DNA of 64,000 bases from Glandiceps talaboti (taxonomy: Eukaryota; Hemichordata; Enteropneusta; Spengelidae): NCBI RefSeq assembly GCF_964340395.1, contig NC_135554.1:6839475-6903474 (forward strand). Reading direction: 5' to 3'. The number at the start of each line of letters is the position of its first letter. The first letter of the stretch is position 1. This document shows, piece by piece, positions 1 to 11,722 of the stretch. The notes beneath the pieces are model-generated. The model was not told where the DNA came from, did not search any database, and saw nothing but the letters and a program-made list of their open reading frames with translations. A program made the translations under genes and the position numbers.

Positions 1-700
1 AAGTGTTTGTGTTTGCGATTGAGTATATATATATGTGTGTGTGTGTAAACATCGCATGTCACGATCCCTTACAGACACTTTACTTGCCCAGTGTAAACTT
101 ATGCCTCCTATAAGATTAGATACTTATTGATAACCCATCAATATGATTTCAGCGACAGATCAAAGCCAGTGTTACAAGACATGCTATATACATGGTCATG
201 TTACTAGATATATTTGAGTACACTTTTTGAATGTTCGTTCACTTGTCTATATACCCCCAATGTCAGCTTTGTAGTATATGTGATCATTTGCCTGTTGCTA
301 TGGGTGCGGTCTTGTTCCCAGGTATGTTTACATTCATTTTTGAACGTTTATTTGTTTATGTATTGTTCCCTGTTATCTTTGCAATATATATGATCATTTG
401 GCTGTTGGTATGGGTGTGGCCTTGTTACTATGCATATTTACATATTTACATATTTTTCAGAAAGTCTTATTCACTTATCTAAGAATCTTGTTAACTATAG
501 GAAATACATTTGGCTGTTGCCATGGGTGTGGTCATTGTTACTAGGGTATTTGCATACACTTTGTGAATGTGTGCTCACTTGCTTACCAGATGATGTAGTT
601 ATTTCGCCAAAATATACTGCAATTTAGTTGTTGCTATGGTCGAGGCCATTGCTTGGGCCAATTTTGTCAATAGTTTTGAAGAAAATTTGTAAAAAATTAA
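1..700. repeat. dispersed repeat, copies of a GTTGCTATGG-type family
   Basis: The stretch carries several diverged internal copies of a motif of the type TTGCTATGGGTGTGGTC followed by GTTACTAGG and a TTTGCATACA block. The same motif series recurs at about 5390-5750. The short open frames here run through the repeat and have no coding character. It reads as a dispersed repeat of unknown class. Confidence 0.55.
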
Positions 701-1038
701 TGAACGTAGTAACATTAACAGTACAGTAACTATATAAAATGGATCACATTGTTTCTGAAACAAGTACTTATACTTACACTACTTCACTACTTGCACATTT
801 CTGTGGTATACCTTTACTGGTACTGGGAACACCAATTTTACTGAAACAGAATAAGTTTGAAAAACATATTGTACATGTACATGGTTTTACAAAGACAGCG
901 ACGTCAACTGTATGTGTTTAACTGGCATCAATCCAAAACAGGAAAAGCATAACATGATGGTAGAAAAACATGTGCTTGAATAGATTACACAATTGCATTA
1001 GTGATGGTACTATGGAACTCTCTTAGCTGTAACTGAGA

Positions 1039-1102
1039 GTTTCACACACAATGTGATCATCAGACAACATCCGAGTTCTCTGATGATCACATGTGTGAAA
1101 CA
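1039..1102. repeat. short inverted repeat (foldback)
   Basis: The left arm starts GTTTCACACACAATGTGATC at 1039. It pairs with the right arm ending GATCACATGTGTGAAAC at 1102, with a loop of about 15 bases. It may be a MITE remnant. Confidence 0.6.
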
Positions 1103-1802
1103 TTAAAGCATGAATTACAACCAAGCAAGCGTTCCAGACTACAATCACTATTACACTTTGCCACAGCAGTATATCCACATGTAGTAATATCTTAGCAGAT
1201 TGGTATTCATCGAGTTATATATATATACAACACATAAATAGGGCCTGTGTGACGTACAACTGGACAGATCCAAAATCTGTATATCACAGTTTGACATCAA
1301 TTCCCCCCCCCCCCCCAGTTGCCATGGAATTTGTTTAAAAAACAAATGTCTAGCATGATAGCGGTGTACATCCAAACATCAAAGTGGCATCATCACCTAG
1401 TTGACCAGCCAAACACCATCGAGTTACAGTGATTCAAGCCAATCACAGTAAACATTTTGTGTTTTCAACATTGAATTAAAAAGTATACAAGAGTTATCTC
1501 CATAATTTAACGTTGTCTTCAAATTTTGGTTCGATGATGTTCATCTGTTGGTCTGTTGCTGTTCATGGCATTATTATAAAGGAGTTTCTGTGGCGGTTGT
1601 TTTCATATTACGTGGTGCAGGTGATATGCATTTGAATGAACGTGAATGTACCAGCTTTGTAGGAATGGCTTTAAGAATGACCGAGCAAAGTTTTCAGTGG
1701 CATGACACCGAAGTGTTCTAGCTTTCATCTCCTTCCACAAGTTTTACTGTTTAAGAGGAGATATTCAAAACAGTCAATATAAACATCACAAAATATAATA
1801 TA

Positions 1803-1805
<3 letters not shown>

Positions 1806-1858
<53 letters not shown>
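1806..1858 (+). repeat. (TG)n microsatellite
   Basis: An uninterrupted run of about 25 TG dinucleotides. The histidine/threonine-rich open frame on the other strand is an artefact of this repeat. Confidence 0.9.
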
Positions 1859-1935
1859 AGTATAAGTATGGATGAAACAATCTTTATATCCTTCATGGAT
1901 TACTTTTCTTAGACAGAAAAGAAATAAAGTAATAC

Positions 1936-4900
1936 TCACACATACGGCAAAGTATCATTTAAAGGTGACGAGGAGAATTGATTAAAAGTGACCTCATCAT
2001 CTGAGGATCCTTCTGAAATACATATCGGCTCTGTTTTGATTTTCTTTTTTGATTTCCCCTGCAAGAAACCACAAATATTTCATGCAAATCAATGCATTGC
2101 TTGTCAAATCTTTAAGACCTTTTCAGAGTCATGTATGCATCAGGGTAATGGAAACATGCTATATTAAATCATGATTGCAGCAGGGTTTTTTAAAATGCAA
2201 GTTGTATTCTGCCTTGAGGGTAAATTCCAAACAGTCTCTTGTGTTTTATCACTAGTATATACACAGGTAGCCTGGTATGCACATCAGAAATTTTGTCTTA
2301 TTCTTTGTACAAGCTAAACAGTTTCAGGGGTTCCCCTTTAAGTCTTGAACTCATTTTGCTGCTAGTACTAGTTGGTTTATTTATTATTGCATTGACATTG
2401 GATTATATGCCCAAGGTGCAAGGTTATGATCAGCATTATGCATAATTCCAGGTTGATTTCAGTTAATAGGGTCAATTTCAGTCCATACCATAGTGAACAG
2501 GCTGCTATATCATCGCAAATTTCTATATCTGCAATTCTGAATCTGGCAGAACGACCAGCTGTATGCTTTTGAAATCAAGTCATCATTGATGACACACTCC
2601 CTGCAAGTGACTGTGGGTCACCAATTACAATGTTTGGAACTTAATTTGGACTTACCCTGGTTTCCACTGGTCTTGTGCCAATAATTTCTTGGTACTCTGA
2701 AAGAAAGTAATATGAAAGTATGAAACGGGCATAAAAGGTCTAGTATGTCACATGTGCTGCATCTACATATTTTAAAATATCATAATTTCTACTAGCATCT
2801 ATCTCACATCATTCACAATATTCCGCAATTGTAAATATGAACCGTATTACAGTAAAGACATCTAAAATGGTTAAGTTTTATGTTTGTTTTCCTATTTGGG
2901 TAGGAGTATTTTTTCAGATATCATCATAGACATGCAGATCTGTGGAAATGTTGTTGAGACAGTGAAAAACTACATGATTCACATGACTACATGTTCACAA
3001 AATTTCATTCTAAAGTAAGTATCATGCAGTAAATTTAAAGTTCAATTTTGTAGTAGACCCATAGAAGTACAAACCACAATGTAAGGCAGTAATGAAGTAC
3101 ATGTAGCATGAGATGAACCTTAAAACTACAGGCAAACCATGCCTGTATTTTTCCACATCTGGCGGCTCAGCTCACTTATGATGTCTTTACTTATGGTGTC
3201 TTTCCAAAAACCTTGATTTGTATTGTGCCTTTAATGCTGAAGTTGGGGTATAGACTATAGACAAGCTGAATGTAACACAGATTTAGCTATTTGACTTTCA
3301 CAACATCTTCTGAAATCAAAAATAACTATTCAATGATGCAATGAAACCCACTTTCAATAATAGTGTCAGCATTCACAATCTGGTATGTCCATGTTTCACT
3401 GTGAGCCAGATAATAAATATTGAATGTACAATAATCTGTCCCATTCAATCTAAACTGTATCCAGGTATCAACAAACCAGAATCTATGAAGATTTGTTCAT
3501 AGACTCTGTAAATAGTGTTCCTGGGTTTAAAACAGTGTATTCATGCACACAGTAGTGATTTACAAAGCATGACTATTTTGCTGCACATTGACACAAACAG
3601 TTCACCATATTCATACAGCACATGATAAATTAGGAGCTTTCCTTTTGATAAGTAACAAGTCTCTCACTGTGATTTGATTAAGCCTGTACTGTCACTGATT
3701 GCCAGTATACAAAACTGTAAGTATCTGACAGCAACAAGTTTAATGAATTAGTCTCAATTAAAATCAACACTTACCATGGTGTGTCTTTCTATCACACAGA
3801 TAGAAAATCATCTTTGAATAATTTGTTTGCACTTTGTTCTTATATTTCAACAAAGTGAATGGTTCATTGCTTCCAGGGATTGTTATCACTTCTGACATAT
3901 CTCTGTACAGTAGAATCACATCATCAAGTGTCAATCGTTGATTTTGGCTGAGTTGCTCTTCGACAGCAGCCTGTTTTAGTTGTTCAGCATTAGCTGCAGG
4001 ACATACATAATAAAATAATCAAGTCATCATCGATGGCGTAGTCCCTAATAGTGACTATGGGTTGGCAGTTAATCTATTGTGAATAGGAAATTTTGATCTT
4101 GAAGACATAGTTTGATCAAAGTGCAATGTGGCAATTATTGCACTGTTTTTCCCAGTGAAGATATAAGGTGACTGTGGTGAAAGCTTAATGGGTAACACAG
4201 TACGTGATGTTATTGTGAATAGCACATTTTTTGCTCTGTCATATGTAAGACTATATGCCACAGTGTGTTGTTCAAGAGAAATCGGTCCACTAATGTCCAA
4301 ATGCTGGCTCTGTACAGGAAAAATTAATAACCAAATGGCCGTCTGGTGGTCATAATAACAAATCACTACATGACACAGTCCCCCCCCCCCCCTGCAGGCA
4401 TTATTGACTATTATATTATAGCATTACCAATTCCAGTGAATTTTGTGACGTCATCGCTGTACATTATTACTGATAATGTACTCCGTTATTGGGCATCACG
4501 GCCCCGGAACGAGCATAACAATACAAGCTTATTTGTTCTGTTTCTTCATACGACTAGGTATTTTTTCGAAATGTATGTTGTTACTTATGATTGTCATTTC
4601 CACTGTTTAAAAATACAACGCATTCATGAAACAAATTTGTGTTCACAGCAGTTCATTGAAGTGTATATGTGTGTGTACGTGTACGTACGTGTGTCGCTAT
4701 GATTAGTATTCAGCTTCCGGGCCGAACATGGCAGACGATGTTCAGCGCTGTGTATATTATACGTTGTTTTGCGTTTCTCGGTCTACAAATTCACTGGAAT
4801 TGGCAAAACTATAAAATAATAACAATAATGTATGCCCTCCCAGTCCATAATGGACGAAAGCAAACTTTGCACTCCATAATGGGCTCGGCTGTCGCCTCGC

Positions 4901-7900
4901 CCATTATGTCGTTCAAAGTTTGCTTTCGTCCATTATGGGCTGGGAGGGCGTACATTATTGTTTAAATAGTGGTGATTATCACTGCCACTTAATAAAGGGC
5001 ATGGAATTGCCATGTTTATGAAAAATTCTTATCTTTAATGCATGTAACATGTTACTGAACAGTATCAAAAATAATGTCTGTGTAATGACTTTGTACATAT
5101 TAAGATCATAACAAACTGGCTACCTAGTAACCATTTTAGACTGTATCACAATAGAAATAGAACAGCAAATGCTTGCATTGTGGCAAGTGATTGCTACTGA
5201 TGTGAAAAGGGAACTTTGACATTTGGTGGTCATGTTACTTCTGGTGTCTAGTTGAAAAATCGTTCAAATTAAAATGATTGCACCAGAGATTTTGGTAAAA
5301 AGCTTAAACTCCAAAACTACCTGGAAGATTGGCATGAAATTTGGCAAGAACATCCTTAGGAATGAATTAATGTTTGATAGGGATATTTGCATATATTTTT
5401 TAATGTTTACTTAATTGCCTACAAGATGATATCATTATTTGACCAAAATGTATTCCCATTTTGTTGTTGCTAAGGGTGTGGGTCATGGTTGCTAGGCATA
5501 TTTAAATACACTTCTTGAACGTTTGTCCACCTGTCTGAATCTCTGTTGTTATCTTTGTGAAATACAGCAGTTGCGCTATTGCTATGGGCGTGGTCATGAT
5601 TGCTAGGGTATGTGCATATTTTTTTTGAATGTTTACTTTGTTGCTCACCAGATGATGTTGTTATTTGACCAAAATAAACTGCCATTTAGTTGTTGCCATG
5701 GGTGTGTCATGGTCGCTAGGGCTAATTTTGTTGACTTTATAGGTAAATGTGCAAAATAACACTTCTAGAAACATTCCACCAAGTTTCAGACTCATTGACC
5801 AAGTGCTTGTTGAGTGGATATTTTTGACCAAAAATTCACATTTTTTACACCTAATTTACATATCACTCATGGAATCATTATATGCTTACTATTTCTTTGG
5901 GGTTTGGAATTACAGATTTTCTACCAAAAAGACACATTTTTAGCCCTAATTTGCATATCACTGATCGGATTATTGTACCATGAATATCTCTTAGTAAAAA
6001 CACCCTGAAGAATGTTCCACCAAAATTTCAGCCTAATCTGACAAGTGGTTTTGGGATTACACATTTTTGACCAAAAAGACACATTTTTAGCCCTAATTTA
6101 CATATTATTGGGGAAATCATCATCTCATGAACAAATCCCAATTACCTCACCCCTAAGTATGTTCCCAGCAAATTTCATGTCAATCTATTCATTAGTTTTG
6201 GAGTTTTTTTACCAAAAACACATTTTTTGACCCAAAATCCACATTTCTGATGTGATTATTTTAAAAAAATTGACGTGCATATGCAAGCCATAGTATGTTG
6301 CCCTTATACCAAGTTGGAAAAAAATTGGTCCAGGCATGTCCGAGAAACAGCTCCGGACGAACGGACATAACCCAATCTATCAATCTATAAGTCCCTGTCC
6401 CGGACTTCGTCCGGCAGGGACTAATAAATCATATCTTGAAACAATTTGACATGCATGTGTATCATGTCATAGTGTGTTGTTCTTGTACCAAATTTGAGAG
6501 AAATCGGTCCACTCATATGACAATGCTAGCTATGCATACAATATGTATATACAGTATGTCATTGTGTGTTGTTCTTGTACCAAGTTTGACAAAAATCATT
6601 CCACTTATCCCCCAATACTGGTTCTGTACATGAACAAATCATTAACAAATGACCCTCGGTGGCCATATTGGCGCGTATCATGAAACAATTTGACGTGTAT
6701 ATGTATGCCATAGTATACTGCTCTTGTATAAAGTTTGTAAAAAGCAGACATGTCCACAACTTGTCGCAGAAACAGCTCCGGCCGGACGGTACCCAATCTA
6801 TTAGTCCCCATCCCAGTCTTCGTCATGGGGAGTAATTAAACAAAAGAAAATACTACAAACTCAAAGTAAATACAAATGTAAGCATAATTATCATACAGCC
6901 ATGTCACCCTGACCATAACACTCTGGGAAGAGAGTCTCAGTTGTGGGGTAACAAAATGCACATATTCTAGTAGGACTCATAGTAGTCGATCTGCAATTGT
7001 ATTTAATGTAGTCACACCAAGTACAATAAAGCAGGTATACAGGTTAAGTGAACTAGTATCTTAAGAATACACCTACATTCATTTATTTTGATAGGTGTGT
7101 TGAAATGTTCTACTTCTACATGATGAATGTAATGGATGATTAACTTAAGTGCATATACATGTATGTATGCAGATAAATATTATTGAACAAACCTGAGAGA
7201 GGGACAATCACAGCTACACGGAAACCTGTATCATAGGTTCTGGATGGTTTCAAGAGACCACCTTGGAGGGTGACTGTATTCACAGTTAACTTCAGTAGAG
7301 AAAGATAGCATTTTGTCAATAAACAAACAAACAAACAAACAAACAAACAAACAAATCAAAGAGATGTGATGAACACTGGAGATGACTAAAAATAACACCA
7401 TGGAATGGAATGACTATTATATGTTTTTGTTTTGCCATAGACAATAGAATCACAATGAAAGGAAATTCAAAATAAATCTGCTAATCACCTCTAATATTAC
7501 CAATGATTACCTATCCATGCTAGCTTACTGGTAGTCTGTAAATGTTTACATGACTTGCACACACCTGCCTACTTGTCAAGAGGAAGTATACAATTGGAAT
7601 ACCCATCTATTTTTTTTGCTATTGACATAGGTACAGTGAAATCATGCCAACATTCCTTTACAGGTAATACTTCCCAATATGCAATCTCTATTGTCTATGT
7701 TTTAGGTCAACCAACATGAGAGAATATGAATATGATTTTTGTCAATAGCATCATGCATACTATACAAACGTACCCCTCATAGTACTACCACATTTATATA
7801 CAGAATGAACATGTAGATGTCTATACTTATACTAGATTTTCAGTACTGTGATACATACTGTGATATTACTATCTATATTACTATCGTATCTCTTGTCAAA

Positions 7901-10603
7901 AGGACAGCGGTTCATCTTGTGGTGGTGTTCATTAGTTTGGATTGTAGTTTTGGACTTTAAGAAGTGTAAGTTTTTAAAAAAATAATAAAAAACACATTTT
8001 TGGACCCAAAATCCACATCTCTGATGAGATCATTTTCAAAACAAATTCATGTGCATAAGTATCTCATAGTATATTGTCATTGTGCCAATTTTGAGAAAAA
8101 TCAGTTCAGTCATGCCTGAGAAATGACTCTGGACAGAACCATGGACACACGAACAGAACCTATATTCTATATAAGACCTGTCCGGTGGGGACCAAAAAAC
8201 AAAAGGGGTCAATTATCAAACTCATGTGATATTATTTGCCATGATAAATGTACATTATATAAACAACATTTTACTAATTTTATGACATTTGTTTTGCACT
8301 GAACAAAGTCTCTTTAGAATGTAAAGCGCAAATTAAATATGAATTACCAACAAAAAATATGTAATACATATTTGTGCATGACATTTCATTTGTTTTAAAT
8401 CAATATTCCAAAATAATTAGATTGACCAAATATTGTCCAAAACTGGCATGGAGGTGGAAGAATTGGTGTGCATACATCTACTTCAAAACAAACTCATGCA
8501 AAACAGACGAATTGGTGATTAGTAGGGTGCCATGACACTTTGCATAGACATTTATCTGTACATGACAAATATTTCCTATATATTTTTACTAAATTTTAAT
8601 GGTAATAAGGTTAGTATGGAAAAACTAATGTATGCGATTTTCATGTACATGAAAAAAAGAACATTGTCATGCTATATGTTACAAGATTTAATTAACATAT
8701 GCAAGCATGCACCTTTATATCTATTGCAATAATTATGCTAACATGTTAGTTAACAAAACCATTAGAGCGATAGCACAAACTATACTTTGACTGATGTTTC
8801 TTTCTTGAAGAAACGTTTTCGTTTTAGCTGCGCTGCAGCCTTGGTCTCTGTAAATGATCCTGTTAAATTAATGAAACATCTGCACTTTAGTAAGGGAGCC
8901 TTCAGTAATTACATGGGGGGGGGGGGTCAGCACGCACCTGTACTCTAAAATGTGACCCTCCCCTTATCCTCATTTTTAAAATGTGACACCCCCAAAAAAA
9001 ACATTCTAAAACTTGGCCCTTACCCCATGACATTTTGCATCCCCGGCAATATTTTGCATTGCAATATACATGTAACTGTTGTTTACACATGTATGTATGA
9101 TTCTTTATTGAAATGTACACATATATTAGGGAGTTTTCAGGATGTTTAAGACAACCATAGCTATAACCCTCCCTTTTTGATCAAACCACATCACATCATA
9201 AATTGAAGGGTTGTACATTACCTTCCACAGGCTGCATATAACCTTAAACCCATCCCCTCTTATCAGAAATACAAAAAAGGATAGTGTCAAAAAGAGAATA
9301 ACAAACTGCATGTGACACCTCTCTACACATAAAACAATTTGCAGTACTCCCCTACTATACATGAATTTTTTTAAAGTACATGACAGAAAATAAATGACAG
9401 ACTAATAGATTCAGCTCCAATACTGTGAAAAAAAATGTTCAATTGTGGACTAGAAAATATATATTCATAACATTTTCACAGTATGGTCTCTATGGGGTTA
9501 TGGTAGTGGTGAGAATGATGGTGGTGGTGGTGGTGGTAAGGGGGAGGCTGTGGGTGATGTCATTGGTGAGAGTGGTGAGGATTTGGCTGTGGGTGATGGT
9601 AGTGGTGAGAGAAACTATATATAATCTTATTTACTACTCAGGTTTGTTGAAATGTGGAGAAGGTAAGAAGTTCCTCTCTTGTTTTATTCTTTGTCCTCAT
9701 TTAATATTTGATGTTTAATTTTGTTATAATTTTATGTAGTGTTTGTATATGTATTTCATAACCATCAAAATATACTTAATCTTCAACAATAGTATTGCTG
9801 AAATTATATTTATTGTTGTTTATCAAATTAATTATATATGTTCAAGAGTATTTGTTTAAAGTTTATATTTATATTGACATCATTCATATTTTCAGTATCC
9901 ATAATTTATAGTTTGACACACTATTGCAATGGATGACAAGTTCATTTTTGTTACAATAAACATGTCATAAAGATAATTTAAACGTGTGTCTCATACATTT
10001 GATTTTTTAAAAACATATTGCAAAATCCGACCAAGACATTCACCATATCTTTAAGTAGTAGTACCCCCCCCCCCCCCTCACATAGGTCCAATATTTTCAA
10101 GTACCCCCTCACATGTGCCATATATTTTCAAGTACCCCACCCACCTAAAAATCCCCCCCCCCCCCAAGTCGTTGTTTGTGAATGCAGCCTAAAAGTGATA
10201 CAGTGTGATACAGACAACGGAAATCTTACTTGCAGCCTTTGTTCGTAACGGCAGAGCAGGTGTCATTTGCATTCCTGGAGATTCCCCCACCTCTCCAAAG
10301 AACTGCAGGTGGGTGCTGGGGACAGACCCCTCTGTTTGCAGTACTCTATGCCGCCCCTTCATCCAGCCCTTTGGGTTGTATGGCGTGCCTTGAAACTGCC
10401 AAGGCAGCCCAGCCACTTCAACAATGTCCCCTTTTAGGAGACGGAGATCTCCCTCCTTTTCAGGGGAGAAGTTATGGGTAGCCTTATACAGGTACACCAT
10501 ATCTGCAAATGATATACCGTTAAGTGTCATACGATATGTGATACTTCAACAGCAAGAATGCAAGATTTATAAACGCAGTGGTTAATTCAATGTTTGACTT
10601 ACC
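1936..10603 (-). CDS. SH3-domain protein with novel C-terminal half, 7 exons
   Basis: Model, minus strand: 5'UTR exon ending at 10603 (AAG/GTAAGTC); coding exons 10230-10502 (ATG at 10498-10500), 8786-8847, 7193-7289, 3775-3993, 2656-2696 and 1936-2058 (TGA at 1936-1938). Coding length is 813 nt, 270 residues, with all phases closing. Residues 3-70 look like an SH3 domain: YLYKATHNFSPEKEGDLRLL, then GDIVEV, a long insert, a GWMKGRH block and VPSTHLQFF. The long loop and GW block recall p85-type SH3 domains. SH3 domains bind proline-rich peptides, so an adaptor role is inferred. The rest (residues 90-270) is unrecognised. It has a basic KRKRFFKK patch, a 219-nt exon with helix-like sequence, and a tail with KSKKKIKTEP followed by SEGSSDDE (a SUMO-type IKTE site and acidic CK2-like serines). 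Exon 3 uses a weak donor (AAA/GTATAG). Read-through there would stop after one further codon. The upstream ATG in the first exon is out of frame. A PI3K p85 identity is not supported, because no SH2 or RhoGAP domain is present. Confidence 0.72.
4823..4960. repeat. long inverted repeat, MITE-like foldback
   Basis: CAATAATGTATGCCCTCCCA at 4823 pairs with the reverse complement ending CATTATTG at 4960. Arms are about 58 bp around a short loop, and CCATAATGG motifs occur in both arms. It lies in an intron of the SH3 gene. An open frame crosses it but follows the palindrome, so it is not a gene. Confidence 0.7.
5270..6430 (+). repeat. dispersed repeat block with hairpin-forming 3' tail
   Basis: An intronic stretch of the SH3 gene with several tandem, diverged copies of a TTTTTGACC-AAAAGACACATTTTTAGCCC motif. 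It ends in a GGACGAACGGACATAACCC block and a short palindromic tail, AGTCCCTGTCCCGGACTT facing CCGGCAGGGACT. The same ending occurs at about 6760-6840, 8110-8200 and 31260-31340. It is a dispersed non-coding element, probably a non-autonomous transposon; the class was not determined. Confidence 0.6.
6431..6840 (+). repeat. second and third copies of the AGTCCC-tailed repeat
   Basis: Adjacent truncated copies carry the internal motif GTGTGTTGTTCTTGTACCAA. They end with an AACAGCTCCGGCCGGACGG block and a tail TTAGTCCCCATCCC facing ATGGGGAGTAA. They lie inside an intron of the SH3 gene. Confidence 0.55.
7321..7356 (+). repeat. (AAAC)n microsatellite
   Basis: Nine near-perfect AAAC units next to the acceptor side of exon 4 of the SH3 gene. 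Confidence 0.8.
7975..8200 (+). repeat. fragment of the AGTCCC-tailed repeat family
   Basis: It shares the ACACATTTTTGGACCCAAAA start, a GCCTGAGAAATGACTCTGGAC core and a GGACACACGAACAGAACC ending with the 5270-6430 block. It is intronic in the SH3 gene. Confidence 0.5.
8885..9065 (+). repeat. poly-C/G dispersed repeat (TTCAGTAATTA family)
   Basis: It begins AGCCTTCAGTAATTACATGG with a G-run, followed by AAAATGTGACCCTCCCC and related blocks. A similar copy with TTCAGTAATTCC and AAAATGTGACCC lies at 46345-46480. Related poly-C/CCCC-rich stretches lie at 10060-10170 and 21165-21300. Intronic and non-coding. Confidence 0.55.
10060..10170 (+). repeat. poly-C rich dispersed repeat fragment
   Basis: Two poly-C runs flank repeated AATATTTTCAAGTACCCC blocks. 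It sits 60 bp beyond the donor of the SH3-encoding exon and may be related to the 8885 repeat. Confidence 0.45.
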
Positions 10604-10796
10604 TTAGTTTTAGGGTCAAAACAGCCAAGTCCGTACACATGAAACGAGCGCACGTGTCCACAATTTTTACCAAGTTACATGTACTTCCGGGTCAAGACAC
10701 GTCACTAACATGTGACTTGTGGGGATTCCACTTCTGTACGTCTGGGAAATCGCTTCTGCCAGGGAAATCGTTTCTGTTGGGGAAATGTCTGACATC

Positions 10797-11050
10797 GCGG
10801 AAATTGCTTTGAACGCCCAGTCATTGAGAGCGCGGAAATTGCTTTGAACGCTCAGTCATTGAGAGCGCGGAAATTGCTTTGAACGCTCAGTCATTGAGAG
10901 CGCGGAAATTGCTTTGAACGCTCAGTCATTGAGAGCGCGGAAATTGCTTTGAACGCTCAGTCATTGAGAGCGCGGAAATTGCTTTGACCGCTCAGTCATT
11001 GAGAGCGCGGAAATTGCTTTGAACGCCCAATCATTGAGAGCGCGGAAATG
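10797..11050 (+). repeat. 35-bp minisatellite, seven copies, upstream of the SH3 gene
   Basis: Seven consecutive 35-bp units start GCGGAAATTGCTTTGAACGC at 10797, 10832, 10867, 10902, 10937, 10972 and 11007, with a partial eighth at 11042. Only a few substitutions separate them, so the array is young. Each unit contains the quasi-palindrome GCTCAGTCATTGAGAGC. It lies about 200 bp upstream of the first known exon of the minus-strand SH3 gene, so it may overlap the promoter. The uniform conversion-like copies are not a CRISPR array, since there are no unique spacers. Confidence 0.92.
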
Positions 11051-11722
11051 TCCTTCTCGTCCACCGTATATATCAGTACAATGTAAAACAATAATCTCTC
11101 AATAACATTCCTGGATTCAATAGTCTGCATGACCCGACACCCATTTCTCACTAACATTGGGAATTGCTACATTATATCGGCAGTTTCCAATAAAATATAA
11201 ATATATTTACTACGTATTAACGTCTGGCACGACAAACATCTCACCAACATTGCTCATTGCTACATTTTATCGGCCATTTCCAGTAAAATATAAATACATT
11301 TGCTACATTTTATTGTCTAGCATGACAAGAATCTCACTGTCATTGGTCATTGCTACTAATTTTATCGACCGTTTGCAGTAAAACATTGCTACATTTTAAC
11401 GACGTCTGGCACGACAAAAATCTCACTAACATTGCTGCACTATATCATCTAGTTTGGTAAAACATTATGCACAATATTTATCATTACAATGCAATGTAAT
11501 TATTTTAGGACCTCGGACCAGCTATAATTTAGCTGTGTGAGGTAACAAAATGTAGTAAATGAACTGCGGCAGTGGGTAACATATTTGTCCCGCCAGATTA
11601 TTGAAAATGTAGCAATATAACTTACTTGTAAGGATTTTGTGGAGTCAGGCAACCCTTTATTTCATGTTAAGTGATATTTTGTAACTTGCATCTTTCTGTT
11701 ATAATGAATGGGTTATCGATTA
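11051..11722. other. intergenic, diverged tandem repeats, no gene
   Basis: Three or four diverged copies of a block with TTGCTACATTTTATCG, TAAAATATAAATACATTTGC and a GGCACGACAA-ATCTCAC motif fill 11150-11450. No splice-supported coding sequence was seen. Confidence 0.5.

Larger units (their letters stand above)
701..1935. other. 3' flank of the SH3 gene, no gene seen
   Basis: No exon with splice sites or family resemblance was found on either strand. The stretch contains a short foldback at 1039-1102, a poly-C run near 1304-1316 and a (TG)n tract at about 1806-1856. Part of it may be 3'UTR of the minus-strand gene whose stop codon is at 1936-1938, but no convincing poly(A) signal was identified. 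Confidence 0.4.

Noticed and set aside
10230-10502. SH3 exon taken as PI3K p85
   Set aside because: The long SH3 loop is p85-like, but the following exons encode no SH2, RhoGAP or inter-SH2 coiled coil, and the gene ends after 270 codons.
10594-10812. 72-codon plus frame near the SH3 gene start
   Set aside because: It runs into the 35-bp minisatellite and overlaps the 5'UTR exon of the opposite-strand gene; no support.
10797-11050. CRISPR-like array
   Set aside because: All 35-bp units are contiguous with no unique spacers, and the DNA is animal nuclear DNA.
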